Below are positions 6,390 through 14,124 of a stretch of DNA of 16,493 bases, piece after piece (positions within the stretch are counted from its first letter, which is position 1; every line of letters begins with the position of its first letter). The position numbers and the translations under genes are program-made. This DNA comes from Nitromaritima sp964584125 (GTDB lineage: Bacteria; Nitrospinota; Nitrospinia; Nitrospinales; VA-1). Location of the stretch: NCBI GenBank assembly GCA_964584125.1, contig CAZOYP010000057.1:1-16493 (forward strand). Reading direction: 5' to 3'. The notes below the pieces were generated by a model. That model saw only the letters and a program-made list of their open reading frames with translations. It was not told where the DNA came from and ran no database searches.

Positions 6390-9265
6390 TTATTAAGAAA
6401 AAAAAATTATGGGTCCTTCTTTTCGTAGCGGGATATTCCTTTTTATGCGCTTCGCAATTATTTGCTCAGGAGGAGTCATCATTTTGGGACAGCTTTCTTA
6501 GTTCTCCTCCTTCCATAGAAGACCCTACTGAAGAAGATCTTCCTTTCGGGATTGAAAAGGATTCTAAAACTTATAATCCAGTTTTAGAGGGCAAAGATTC
6601 TATAAAACCAGAACGAATTGATCCTAGGGTTTCAAGCCAAGGTGTGATTAAACCTTCTTACAGAGACTCTTTTATAGAAAGTGAAAGCTCAGTAAAGTCT
6701 AAACGAGTTGATACACAATCTTTAGATGAAAATACAGTTGAGGTACATTCTAGTCAATCGAGCCTTGAAGAAGAAAACTTAGTCGAGTCTCCAGCGACTA
6801 TTCCTAGGGTTTTGGATAAGAGTATGGTTGTCGTTCCCCCTCGAGAGAAGAAGAAATTTTTAGACGCTGGAGATTTTCGTGATCCTTTTAAGTTTGTAAG
6901 AAAAGAGAGAGAAAGTGTGGGAGAAGTTGTCAAGCCAGGTGTGACTATAGATGGGATTCAATTCAGGTCATATAATGATTCTGATTTATTTCTTGAGAAA
7001 GTATACCGAGATTCTCGTTTTCGCATTAGAGATGTTTTTGGCAAGGTTGATCATCTAGAAGGTAGTGGGTGTCTATATTGCCATCAAGGGATAGAGAGGA
7101 TTAGCAAAAACCACAAATTTAGATGTACAAAATGTCACGAAGGAAACCGTAGAAAAAAAACTCTTCCTGCTGCCCACAAAAATTTAATTTCTAATCCATC
7201 TGACTTGGATTATGCCCCTAAATATTGTGGTAAGTGTCATGCGGATCAAATCGAACAAGTTGAAAAGTCCAACATGGCAACGGGAAAATCTGTAATTGAG
7301 ATAACTCGTTATGCGTGGGGGGCTCAAGAAGAAAATCGTTATTCATTACGCCCAAAAGAAGAAGGTGAACGTTTTCTTCCCAGCCCATCTGAAGGAAAAC
7401 CAGTTGATACATTTTTAAGAACCAAATGCATGCGATGCCACCTACAGAGTGAAGCACCTCATCGTCCAGGGGACTACCGAGCAGGGGGCTGTGCCGCCTG
7501 CCATATGATTTACTCAAATGATGGCCATACTTTGACTCAAGATCGTGCTATTCAATCTAAAGTAAGAAAAACTCAAACAGAAAGAAAAAGTAGGTTAAAA
7601 AGAAAATTTTCAACTAAGGGCTTAAAAAACTCTCGGGCCTATCCTGTCATGCATAAATTTACAAATGCCATACCGAGCGTTCAGTGCGAACACTGCCACA
7701 ACGAAAACGGGATTGGCAATGAATTTGAAGGGCTGTTTTCTCCCGCCGCGCGCCCCAATGTTTCTTTTCAAAAAATAGGAGCAGACAAACCGGTTCTTTA
7801 TGGCGCAGAACATCAATTTTTACTCCCTGATATTCATCGCGAACGGGGAATGCACTGTATTGACTGCCATGTTGCCTCAGATCTTAAGGGCGCTCCTTCT
7901 GATTCTGAATTACATTCAGGTGTTGAGATTAGATGTGAAGATTGTCACGGCAGTACTTTAAAAGAACCAACAGCAACTTTGCTTATTGAATCAGACCCAA
8001 AAACTAAACAATTGTTGGCTTCTAATGAGCTCAACCCAAATTTAAAGAGAAAAGTTGCTGTTGGAGATTCTGTTCTTGTCAATTCCGGCAGAGTACCACT
8101 TTCTCATGTTAAGAAGGAAAAAGATAATTGGGTTTTGTATTCAAGGGTGACAGGAAAAAAACATGTTATTCCATTACTAGTAGAAAAAAAATCAGTCGTA
8201 GCTCACAAAATCGACCGACATATGGAGGTCATAGAGTGTCATGCTTGTCATGCTAGGTGGTCAAGTGGGGAGTGGGGTATGCATGTGATCCGAGAGGAAA
8301 GTCTGGATTTGTCGAAATGGGAAGAATGGAATTTTTCTGACCCTACATTACAAGGAATGCTGTGGAATAAAGATCAAGGTAATGACGGAATGTTGGACTG
8401 GTTATCCGCTAAATGGATGAGTGATAAAATTTCGGGAGATACAATTCCTGGAGTTTTTATAAGCTTGTTTGCAGAAAAAGATTGGAATACGATGGTTCTG
8501 GGAAAAAATCATCGCGGTAAATATTCCATAATGAAGCCTCGCTATCAGTATTTTTTAACAGATCATAGTGACTCTTGGGACAATACTTTAAAAACTGGAG
8601 AAGTGCCGATTACTCAAAGTGGGAAACCAGGTTTAATTCTACTCCCGCATACTCCTCATACGATACGCACAACAGTTCGACCTTGTGAAAGCTGTCATGA
8701 TAGTAAGATTGCTCTAGGTTTAGGCGATCCAAAAAGAAACATTATATTAGATTCTGAGTCGTTTTTTTCTATTTTAAAAAATGAAGGTATTATCCCCTCT
8801 AACTTTCAACCTAAACAAGTAATCACTGAGGATGGTGATCCAATTCAAAGTGTTTATCCAAATAGCCAGGCTCGTTTTTTAAATGCTGAGGAAATTGCAG
8901 CGATAAAAAATAAAAGTGATGTTTATAGAGCTTTTCGTTATTTAGATTTAAAAGCTCAAAGATTTCCACGTTTGCTAGCGAGAGAAGAATTCCTTTTTGA
9001 TCAAAAGCATACGAAAAATGAAGAGTCTGTAAAGCAGCCAAAGCAAGAAACTTTATTTAAAGCCAATAAAAATAGTTTTATAACAGGCGAGCATGAGATT
9101 GGCCAAACATTAGGGGGAAACTTTAATAAAGAATCAATAGGAAGCGATATTATAATGGAATTTTCACCAAATAACTTCGATGCTTCTGTAGCGGGTGAAG
9201 CATTAAACTCTAAGGAAAATACTTCGATTGATGATTCTGAATACAATACCGAGAGGCTTGAATAG
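6386..9265 (+). CDS. Exported decahaem c-type cytochrome with long N-terminal extension
   Basis: The product has 959 residues, with a signal peptide (KKKK then hydrophobic 8-22) probably cut after LFA27. Its ATG overlaps the previous stop as ATGA, implying translational coupling. Ten CxxCH motifs start at 229, 247, 281, 348, 369, 434, 491, 517, 618 and 767. Residues 28 to about 205 are hydrophilic, rich in Ser, Glu and Lys, free of cysteine and absent from the paralogue upstream. The tail after about 870 is also polar and haem-free. Relative to the dodecahaem protein it has an ordinary CGKCH where that protein has CX4CH, and it lacks the counterparts of haem sites 10 and 12. A segment at 620-745 rich in Trp separates the last two haems. 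It probably partners the upstream cytochrome in electron transfer; donor and acceptor are unknown. Confidence 0.94.
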   Translation: MIIKKKKLWVLLFVAGYSFLCASQLFAQEESSFWDSFLSSPPSIEDPTEEDLPFGIEKDSKTYNPVLEGKDSIKPERIDPRVSSQGVIKPSYRDSFIESESSVKSKRVDTQSLDENTVEVHSSQSSLEEENLVESPATIPRVLDKSMVVVPPREKKKFLDAGDFRDPFKFVRKERESVGEVVKPGVTIDGIQFRSYNDSDLFLEKVYRDSRFRIRDVFGKVDHLEGSGCLYCHQGIERISKNHKFRCTKCHEGNRRKKTLPAAHKNLISNPSDLDYAPKYCGKCHADQIEQVEKSNMATGKSVIEITRYAWGAQEENRYSLRPKEEGERFLPSPSEGKPVDTFLRTKCMRCHLQSEAPHRPGDYRAGGCAACHMIYSNDGHTLTQDRAIQSKVRKTQTERKSRLKRKFSTKGLKNSRAYPVMHKFTNAIPSVQCEHCHNENGIGNEFEGLFSPAARPNVSFQKIGADKPVLYGAEHQFLLPDIHRERGMHCIDCHVASDLKGAPSDSELHSGVEIRCEDCHGSTLKEPTATLLIESDPKTKQLLASNELNPNLKRKVAVGDSVLVNSGRVPLSHVKKEKDNWVLYSRVTGKKHVIPLLVEKKSVVAHKIDRHMEVIECHACHARWSSGEWGMHVIREESLDLSKWEEWNFSDPTLQGMLWNKDQGNDGMLDWLSAKWMSDKISGDTIPGVFISLFAEKDWNTMVLGKNHRGKYSIMKPRYQYFLTDHSDSWDNTLKTGEVPITQSGKPGLILLPHTPHTIRTTVRPCESCHDSKIALGLGDPKRNIILDSESFFSILKNEGIIPSNFQPKQVITEDGDPIQSVYPNSQARFLNAEEIAAIKNKSDVYRAFRYLDLKAQRFPRLLAREEFLFDQKHTKNEESVKQPKQETLFKANKNSFITGEHEIGQTLGGNFNKESIGSDIIMEFSPNNFDASVAGEALNSKENTSIDDSEYNTERLE

Positions 9266-9925
9266 ATGAAGTCATGTGTAAGCATTTTATTCTTAATATT
9301 TTTGGTGAATGTGCTGCCAGTTTGGGCAGAACCTGAAGAAATCAATAAGAAAGGGTGTAGAGACTGTCACCGGTTTTCGTTAAAAGAAAAACAATTGAAC
9401 AAAGGATCGGACCTTTTTTATTCTGGTGATAAATTTCACAAAAGTTGGCTCCAAAAATTTTTACAATCTCCAGAAATCATTCATGAAATGAACTTTTCAT
9501 CAAGCTTATATTTTCTTGAAGGGAAGTCTAAAAAAAACCAACTTCATGTAGCACTTACAAAGGATGAGACAAAAAGAATAGTGAGTTTTCTTATGAAGCT
9601 TCGTCTGCCAACATTAGAGATAGGAAAAGTAACCAAGGAATCATTGTCGAAAGGCGAGCGCGCTCGAACGAAAATTTTATTTGAGAGAAGCTTTGGCTGT
9701 ATTTCTTGTCATAGGTCTTTGAATTTAGTAGGTAAGGTTCGCGGCGGTGTTTCTGGGCCTTCTCTGATTGATTCTAGCCAACGTCTTAAATCGGATTGGA
9801 TTTTTCATTGGTTGAAAACACCTAAAATATTTAACTACGAGGGTCGTATGCCAAGATTTAATTTAGATGAAGAGACAGCAATTCTTATTACAAAATATAT
9901 TTTAAGTATAAGTTCAAACCTTTAA
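9266..9925 (+). CDS. Dihaem cytochrome c, exported
   Basis: The product has 219 residues and starts on the base immediately after the decahaem stop codon, with GAGAGG at 9251-9256 as ribosome-binding site. The signal peptide spans 1-21 with a probable cut after VWA21; Cys4 lies before the hydrophobic core, so it is not a lipobox. Two class-I-like domains are visible, with CRDCH at 31-35 and CISCH at 145-149. Each is followed by a similar W-x-x-x-(F/W)-L-x-(S/T)-P segment (61-69 and 178-186), suggesting an internal duplication. GRMP at 193-196 supplies a likely Met195 ligand for the second haem; Met75 is a possible ligand for the first. Proteins like this usually shuttle electrons between membrane enzymes and other cytochromes. 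It belongs to the four-gene cytochrome operon. Confidence 0.92.
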   Translation: MKSCVSILFLIFLVNVLPVWAEPEEINKKGCRDCHRFSLKEKQLNKGSDLFYSGDKFHKSWLQKFLQSPEIIHEMNFSSSLYFLEGKSKKNQLHVALTKDETKRIVSFLMKLRLPTLEIGKVTKESLSKGERARTKILFERSFGCISCHRSLNLVGKVRGGVSGPSLIDSSQRLKSDWIFHWLKTPKIFNYEGRMPRFNLDEETAILITKYILSISSNL

Positions 9926-9942
9926 AGAAGTAGGTCGATACT

Positions 9943-10413
9943 TTGTATAAAGTAATATTTTTGCAATCACTAAGAAAAACTATATCGGTTTTAATATTCC
10001 TGGGGTTTTTATTTTTTTTAGGTTGTGATTCGGAATCAAAAAAACCTCAACAGATTAAACCTCCAAAAACAGACAAAATGGATTCTGGTAATTTGCAGCC
10101 AGTGGTCGGATTAAATCCTGTGACAGATGAAACTCGTCAGTTGTATCAAAGATATTGCACCCAGTGCCATGGGGAAAAAGGACATGGCGATGGAATCAAT
10201 GCACCCTATTTAGTGGTACCCCCTCGCGATCATACAAAAGCCGATTATTTAGAAACTCGTTCAGATCAACAGTTGTTTGATGTAATAAAGTTAGGCGGGC
10301 TAGCCGTGGGCCGTGCACCTTGTATGCCTGCCTGGGGAAACACTTTTGAGGATAAGGCGATTCATTCGCTGGTCAAATACATTCGTGAATTATGCGACTG
10401 CCGAGCTTTATGA
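9943..10413 (+). CDS. Monohaem class I cytochrome c lipoprotein (TTG start)
   Basis: The product has 156 residues. No ATG lies upstream of the signal sequence, so the start must be TTG, at 9943 or, six codons later, at 9961. The former is chosen because AAGAAGTAGG precedes it at a usable distance. Residues 11-28 form a lipoprotein signal ending in the lipobox FLGC, so Cys28 should be lipidated. The Asp at the next position would favour inner-membrane retention under E. coli Lol rules. CTQCH at 72-76 followed by GEKGHGDG, and MPAWG from Met128, are the haem motif and axial methionine of a class I cytochrome c. Cys127 next to that Met, and Cys151 and Cys153 near the end, are extra. It is the fourth gene of the operon, 17 bases after the dihaem gene, and could be the membrane-anchored entry or exit carrier. 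Confidence 0.9.
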   Translation: MYKVIFLQSLRKTISVLIFLGFLFFLGCDSESKKPQQIKPPKTDKMDSGNLQPVVGLNPVTDETRQLYQRYCTQCHGEKGHGDGINAPYLVVPPRDHTKADYLETRSDQQLFDVIKLGGLAVGRAPCMPAWGNTFEDKAIHSLVKYIRELCDCRAL

Positions 10414-10424
10414 TTGGCTAGGTC

Positions 10425-10451
10425 ATATCAAATGCCAAAATTTGGTATAAT
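10425..10451 (+). promoter_or_regulatory. Extended -10 promoter with overlapping inverted repeat
   Basis: TGG followed by TATAAT (10443-10451) is an extended -10 element; the -35 region (near 10423) is poor, as is common for this class. CCAAAATTTGG (10435-10445), an inverted repeat around one central base, abuts the -10. A longer imperfect pair, ATATCAAA (10425-10432) and TTTGGTAT (10441-10448), overlaps it. The site probably starts transcription of the DUF1015 gene at 10523 and could bind a repressor. Confidence 0.5.
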
Positions 10452-10522
10452 CCGTCAAAAGTTTTTGGATTGATAAATCAGGTCTGCTCTTTTAATTCGC
10501 ACTTATTTTTTCTTTTAAAATT

Positions 10523-11818
10523 ATGGTAGATATTACTGCTTTTAAAGGTGTGCTGTTTAACCAGGAAAAAACAGGACCCCTCAATCAGGTGACCGCTCCT
10601 CCATATGATGTGATTTCACTCGAACAACAGGATGAACTTTATAACAAAAATCCATATAACGTAGTTCGTTTGATTCTCGAAAAGGAATATCCGGAGGACG
10701 ACGAGAAAAACAATCGATACACACGTTCGGCTTCAACATTTCAGAGATGGCTTGAAGATGGTGTTTTGGTTAAAGACGATAAACCTAGTTTTTATGTATA
10801 TAGTCAAGAATATATTTATGAAGGTGAATCAGTTTGTCGAGTTGGGTTTTTCGCTCGTGTTAGAACAGAAGAATTTAGTTCAGGAAATATCTGTCCTCAT
10901 GAGTTTACCCTTGCAAAAGCGAAACAGGATCGAATGAATTTACTGAAGTCATGCCGTGCAAATTTCAGCCCCATTTTCGGCTTGTTTTCTGACCCGTTAG
11001 GAAAGATAGATGCTATTTTAAGTCAGGAGATAAAAAATGAACCGTTAGCAGTGATTGAAGAAAATGGAATTATTAATAAGGTTTGGCGACTTAATGATGC
11101 TGAGAAATTGACATATATTGTGAAGGACTTTAAGGACAAGAAAATTTTGATTGCCGATGGGCATCATCGATATGAAACGGCGTTAAACTATCACAAAGAA
11201 CATAAAAATGAGGTAGAGGACTCGGCCCATGCAATGATGTTTTTAACCAACTTGGAGGCCCAGTCTCTGACCGTTTATCCGATTCATAGGCTTATTAAAA
11301 GCCCTAAGCCTTTCGATGAGTCGGACTTTCTAAATAAAGTTAAGAATTATTTTTTCGTAGAGCCCCTTAGAGAAGATGTTGAAAAAAATAAAATTCAAGA
11401 GTCCCTCGGCTCTTCTGATATTGGAGGTATTGTTTTTTATGTTTATTTCGGGCAGGGACGAGGTTGTTTTATAAAAATTAAAGAAAAAGATAACTTTATT
11501 TCACTCATTGAGACAGGAGAACCTGAAGAGTTACAGGTTCTTGATGTGGCTAAGCTTCATACTGTGATCCTTAAAAATATTTTGAATATAGATACAAAAG
11601 AGCCTGGTAGTCAGGAATATGTAACTTACAAAGTGGATATGGAGGGGGCAATAAAGCTAGTGGACTCGGGTGAATTTGATTTGGCATTTTTTATGAACGC
11701 AACTCCTGTTAGCGAGGTTAGAAATCTAGCTGAAAAAGGTTTTCGCCTACCGCAAAAAGCCACTTTTTTTTATCCAAAACTTCTTTCCGGGTTGGTTATA
11801 AATAAATTCGAGCCATGA
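10523..11818 (+). CDS. DUF1015 family protein
   Basis: The 431-residue product matches the DUF1015 family in length and landmarks. APPYDVIS lies at 25-32, PHEFTL at 125-130, an LLKSCRANFSPIFGL segment near 140-154, and the hallmark ADGHHRYETAL at 211-221. It has no signal peptide and no membrane segment, so it is cytoplasmic. The family's reaction is not established to my knowledge. In other bacteria such genes are often near serine-biosynthesis genes serA and serC, and a distant relation to ParB-like free-serine kinases has been proposed; neither serA nor serC is in this window. The HHR motif is the best candidate active site. There is no clear Shine-Dalgarno before the ATG, but the first residues fit the usual family N-terminus. 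EngB follows after 78 bases on the same strand. Confidence 0.92.
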   Translation: MVDITAFKGVLFNQEKTGPLNQVTAPPYDVISLEQQDELYNKNPYNVVRLILEKEYPEDDEKNNRYTRSASTFQRWLEDGVLVKDDKPSFYVYSQEYIYEGESVCRVGFFARVRTEEFSSGNICPHEFTLAKAKQDRMNLLKSCRANFSPIFGLFSDPLGKIDAILSQEIKNEPLAVIEENGIINKVWRLNDAEKLTYIVKDFKDKKILIADGHHRYETALNYHKEHKNEVEDSAHAMMFLTNLEAQSLTVYPIHRLIKSPKPFDESDFLNKVKNYFFVEPLREDVEKNKIQESLGSSDIGGIVFYVYFGQGRGCFIKIKEKDNFISLIETGEPEELQVLDVAKLHTVILKNILNIDTKEPGSQEYVTYKVDMEGAIKLVDSGEFDLAFFMNATPVSEVRNLAEKGFRLPQKATFFYPKLLSGLVINKFEP

Positions 11819-11896
11819 AACATATTTGTTCGCAGCTTTATTGTTAGGAAATTCGTTAATTATTTTAGGTTTGCTATTTAAAAGAAATCTTGATTT

Positions 11897-12505
11897 ATGA
11901 AAATTATTTCAGCTGAATTTCTTACTGGAGCAGTGTCCTGCAAGCAGTATCCAGATTCTGTGTGCCCAGAATTAGCATTTGTTGGGCGTTCCAATGTTGG
12001 CAAATCTTCTTTGATCAATTCTTTGCTAAATAGAAAGAAACTTGTCAAAACTAGTCAAACTCCAGGAAAAACTCAAGAGATAAACTTTTTTAAAGTGAAT
12101 GATGATTTTGTTTTTGCTGATCTTCCAGGCTATGGATTTGCTAAGGTTCCTCATTCAGTCCAAAGACGTTGGAAAAAAATGATTGAAGATTATCTTCTCA
12201 AGCGAGAAACTCTTTTGGCGGTTATTTTCATTATAGATCTAAGGCGAAATCCATCTCCGTTAGATCTTAATTTAAAAAGTTGGCTTGAAGACCGTGGGGT
12301 TGAGTATTTACTTGTAGGCACCAAGGTTGACAAACTATCCCAATCAGAAATAAAAAAGCAAAAAAATAAACTAAATTCAGCTTATTTTGATTGTGGTGAA
12401 GGAGAGCTTTTTGTTTATTCAAGTAAAAGTAGCAGAGGAAGAAAAGAGCTTTGGAGGGAGATTGTTGCTCTAATAGATGCAAACAGGAAGAAAAATACTT
12501 CATAA
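11897..12505 (+). CDS. engB: Ribosome biogenesis GTP-binding protein EngB (YihA/YsxC)
   Basis: The product has 202 residues, normal for EngB, a small TRAFAC GTPase needed for assembly of the large ribosomal subunit. All G motifs are present in order: GRSNVGKSS (30-38, P-loop), TPGKTQ (55-60, G2), DLPGYG (75-80, G3), TKVDK (142-146, G4) and SSKS (175-178, G5). The LPGYG form of G3 is characteristic of EngB and separates it from Era and Der. It is cytoplasmic, with no extra domains. The ribosome-binding site is weak (AAAGAAATC). The gene is followed by a short region in which it converges with the ferredoxin gene. Confidence 0.97.
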   Translation: MKIISAEFLTGAVSCKQYPDSVCPELAFVGRSNVGKSSLINSLLNRKKLVKTSQTPGKTQEINFFKVNDDFVFADLPGYGFAKVPHSVQRRWKKMIEDYLLKRETLLAVIFIIDLRRNPSPLDLNLKSWLEDRGVEYLLVGTKVDKLSQSEIKKQKNKLNSAYFDCGEGELFVYSSKSSRGRKELWREIVALIDANRKKNTS

Positions 12506-12512
12506 AAGGGTT

Positions 12513-12569
12513 AAAAAAATGGGAGGCCAAAAGGTTTAACTTTAAATTTTTATTTTTCTTTTGACCTCC
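12513..12569 (-). terminator. Hairpin between convergent genes; terminator of the ferredoxin gene
   Basis: GGAGGCCAAAAG (12522-12533) and CTTTTGACCTCC (12558-12569) pair at 11 of 12 positions around a 24-base loop. Read on the minus strand the stem is followed by a run of seven T, as in an intrinsic terminator for the gene ending at 12586. On the plus strand, GTTAAA and TTTAAC (near 12510 and 12535) followed by a T-rich tract could act for engB, more weakly. The long loop lowers certainty. Confidence 0.55.
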
Positions 12570-12585
12570 ATGGTATTTCTAGGGA

Positions 12586-12912
12586 TTATCCCCAAAGTTC
12601 TTCAGGCATTTCTAGGCGCGCAACTTTTTTGCCTTGGCCAATGTGTTGATCAAGGATTTCATCGACATCATCAGGTGTAACCTTGTTGTACCAGATGCCA
12701 TCTGGATAAACAACCATGACTGGTCCCATTGAGCAGGGTCCCATGCAAGAGGTGTTAGTGACTAATACTTGACCAAAAAGGCCTTTTTGTTCAATCGCCA
12801 TACCCATTTTTTCCATAAGGGCCATGGCATTATTTTCTCCGCATGAACCTCTGGGATGTCCTGCGGGTCTTTGATTGGTGCATATAAAAATGTGATGACT
12901 TGGTTTAGACAT
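12586..12912 (-). CDS. Thioredoxin-like [2Fe-2S] ferredoxin
   Basis: The product has 108 residues from the ATG at 12912. An in-frame ATG nine codons upstream (12939) is possible, but CCGGAGAT sits just before the 12912 start and decides for it. The four cluster ligands are Cys11, Cys24, Cys56 and Cys60 (C-X12-C, then C-X3-C within SCMGPCSMGP), the pattern of thioredoxin-fold [2Fe-2S] ferredoxins related to the NuoE/HoxE subunit. The ICTNQRP and SCGE surroundings are typical of the stand-alone members. It is cytoplasmic and carries single electrons; the partner is unknown, and no hydrogenase or NADH dehydrogenase subunit is adjacent. It has its own promoter and terminator and is transcribed against both neighbours, so it appears to be a single-gene unit. 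Confidence 0.94.
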   Translation of the reverse strand: MSKPSHHIFICTNQRPAGHPRGSCGENNAMALMEKMGMAIEQKGLFGQVLVTNTSCMGPCSMGPVMVVYPDGIWYNKVTPDDVDEILDQHIGQGKKVARLEMPEELWG

Positions 12913-12951
12913 TATGATCTCCGGAAAAATTAAATTCACTAAGCACTCGAA

Positions 12952-12980
12952 CTTATAGGTGAGATGCGCAGATAAATCAA
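12952..12980 (-). promoter_or_regulatory. Promoter of the ferredoxin gene
   Basis: On the minus strand, TTGATT (12980 down to 12975) and TATAAG (12957 down to 12952) are separated by exactly 17 bp, each matching consensus at five of six positions. Transcription would start near 12945, leaving a leader of about 33 nt that contains the GGAGAT ribosome-binding site. This spacing also supports the start at 12912 over 12939. Confidence 0.6.
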
Positions 12981-13014
12981 ATAGATTTTTATTTTTTATT
13001 CGTAAAATAATTTT

Positions 13015-14124
13015 ATGACTATTCCTGCCTCTTCAGAGAGCAACTTCCCTAAAGCACGTTTCGGCCTATCTTATCTTTCTGCAACAATGGGTGAAATACT
13101 TAAATGGCCTACTTTTGGAATCCATTGCGAAGCCCTTGAAGGCGATGCTTCAGATCGTTGCTATTTTCGAGTATCGCAAAATAGTAGTAAAGGATTACAT
13201 AGGACTGAAAGTAAAAAAAATCTCCAGTCGCTTATTATTATGCAACTTGAGAAGCCTGTTCGAGATATGGAAATAAATTTCACTCGGGTCTTGAAATTTC
13301 TTAGCAAGCTTGACCTCCCTACACCGGAGCTATTTTATTATGATGTCTCTAAGGGGTTATTATTTTTGGAAGATTGCGGGACAATGACACTGAGGGACCA
13401 ACTCAATGCGTTTCCTCAAAATAAGGTTCAGTTGTACCGTCAAGCAATTGAGTTATTGGTCAAAATGCAAAGTCGAGCCACTCATTCTATTGACTCAACG
13501 TGTCCTGCTTATCACCTAAAGTTTGATGTTAAGAAATTAATGTGGGAATTCGATTTTATGTTAGACCACTATGTGGTTGAGTTCTGCAATTTCCCACTGG
13601 ATAGTTTGGCTAGAAAAGAATTGAGCAAAGCTTTTATTCCTATTTGTGAATCCCTTGCGACAGAGAAACTTTGTTTTACACACAGAGACTATCACTCGCG
13701 CAATCTAATGTTTGACCAAGGACGCTTGACTCTCATAGATTTTCAGGATGCTCGTATGGGGCCCTGTCAGTATGATCTAGTTTCTTTGCTTAGGGATTCG
13801 TATGCAGCGATTGATGACGCCTTAACCGAGGAATTGATTGATTTTTATATTCAGTTGAAGGAAAAGGAAGATGGGCAGGAGGTGGACCGTGAGGAATTTG
13901 GAAGAATATTTGACAAGATGTCCATTCAAAGAAATTTAAAGGCGATCGGAACCTTTGCTTACCAGAGTGTTAAAAAAAATAATGATCGATATAAGGACTC
14001 TATTATACCCACTCTTAGTTACGTTCGTAAGGCTTTACAGCGCCAATTTAAAGACACTTCTCTTCAAAGGTTACTTCTAAAGTATATTCCTGGGCTGGAT
14101 TATAAAAGGGGGGGTAATCAATGA
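13015..14124 (+). CDS. Aminoglycoside-phosphotransferase-like sugar kinase (AmgK-like)
   Basis: The product has 369 residues with the APH/choline-kinase fold. LEGDASDRCYFRV (41-53) matches the N-terminal nucleotide-loop signature of the COG3178 group. HRDYHSRN (223-230) is the catalytic loop with the base Asp225 and metal ligand Asn230, and DFQD (242-245) is the metal-binding motif. Characterised COG3178 members (AmgK) phosphorylate MurNAc or GlcNAc at C1 in peptidoglycan recycling, usually beside the uridylyltransferase MurU. No murU is in this window, so the substrate is uncertain. The stop overlaps the start of the LptG-type permease gene, so the product is probably made together with envelope proteins. 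The start has no Shine-Dalgarno sequence; Met25 is an alternative and would leave the kinase domain intact. Confidence 0.88.
   Translation: MTIPASSESNFPKARFGLSYLSATMGEILKWPTFGIHCEALEGDASDRCYFRVSQNSSKGLHRTESKKNLQSLIIMQLEKPVRDMEINFTRVLKFLSKLDLPTPELFYYDVSKGLLFLEDCGTMTLRDQLNAFPQNKVQLYRQAIELLVKMQSRATHSIDSTCPAYHLKFDVKKLMWEFDFMLDHYVVEFCNFPLDSLARKELSKAFIPICESLATEKLCFTHRDYHSRNLMFDQGRLTLIDFQDARMGPCQYDLVSLLRDSYAAIDDALTEELIDFYIQLKEKEDGQEVDREEFGRIFDKMSIQRNLKAIGTFAYQSVKKNNDRYKDSIIPTLSYVRKALQRQFKDTSLQRLLLKYIPGLDYKRGGNQ

Noticed and set aside
6443..6451. Lipobox at Cys21 of the decahaem cytochrome
   Set aside because: The residue before Cys is Leu and the next is Ala, which does not fit a lipobox; a signal peptidase I site after LFA27 fits better.
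9001..9345. Minus-strand open frames over the end of the decahaem gene
   Set aside because: They overlap two well-supported plus-strand genes and show no recognisable protein features.
12913..12939. Nine-codon upstream extension of the ferredoxin
   Set aside because: The ATG at 12912 has GGAGAT at the right distance, the family start fits, and the predicted transcript begins only just upstream of 12939.
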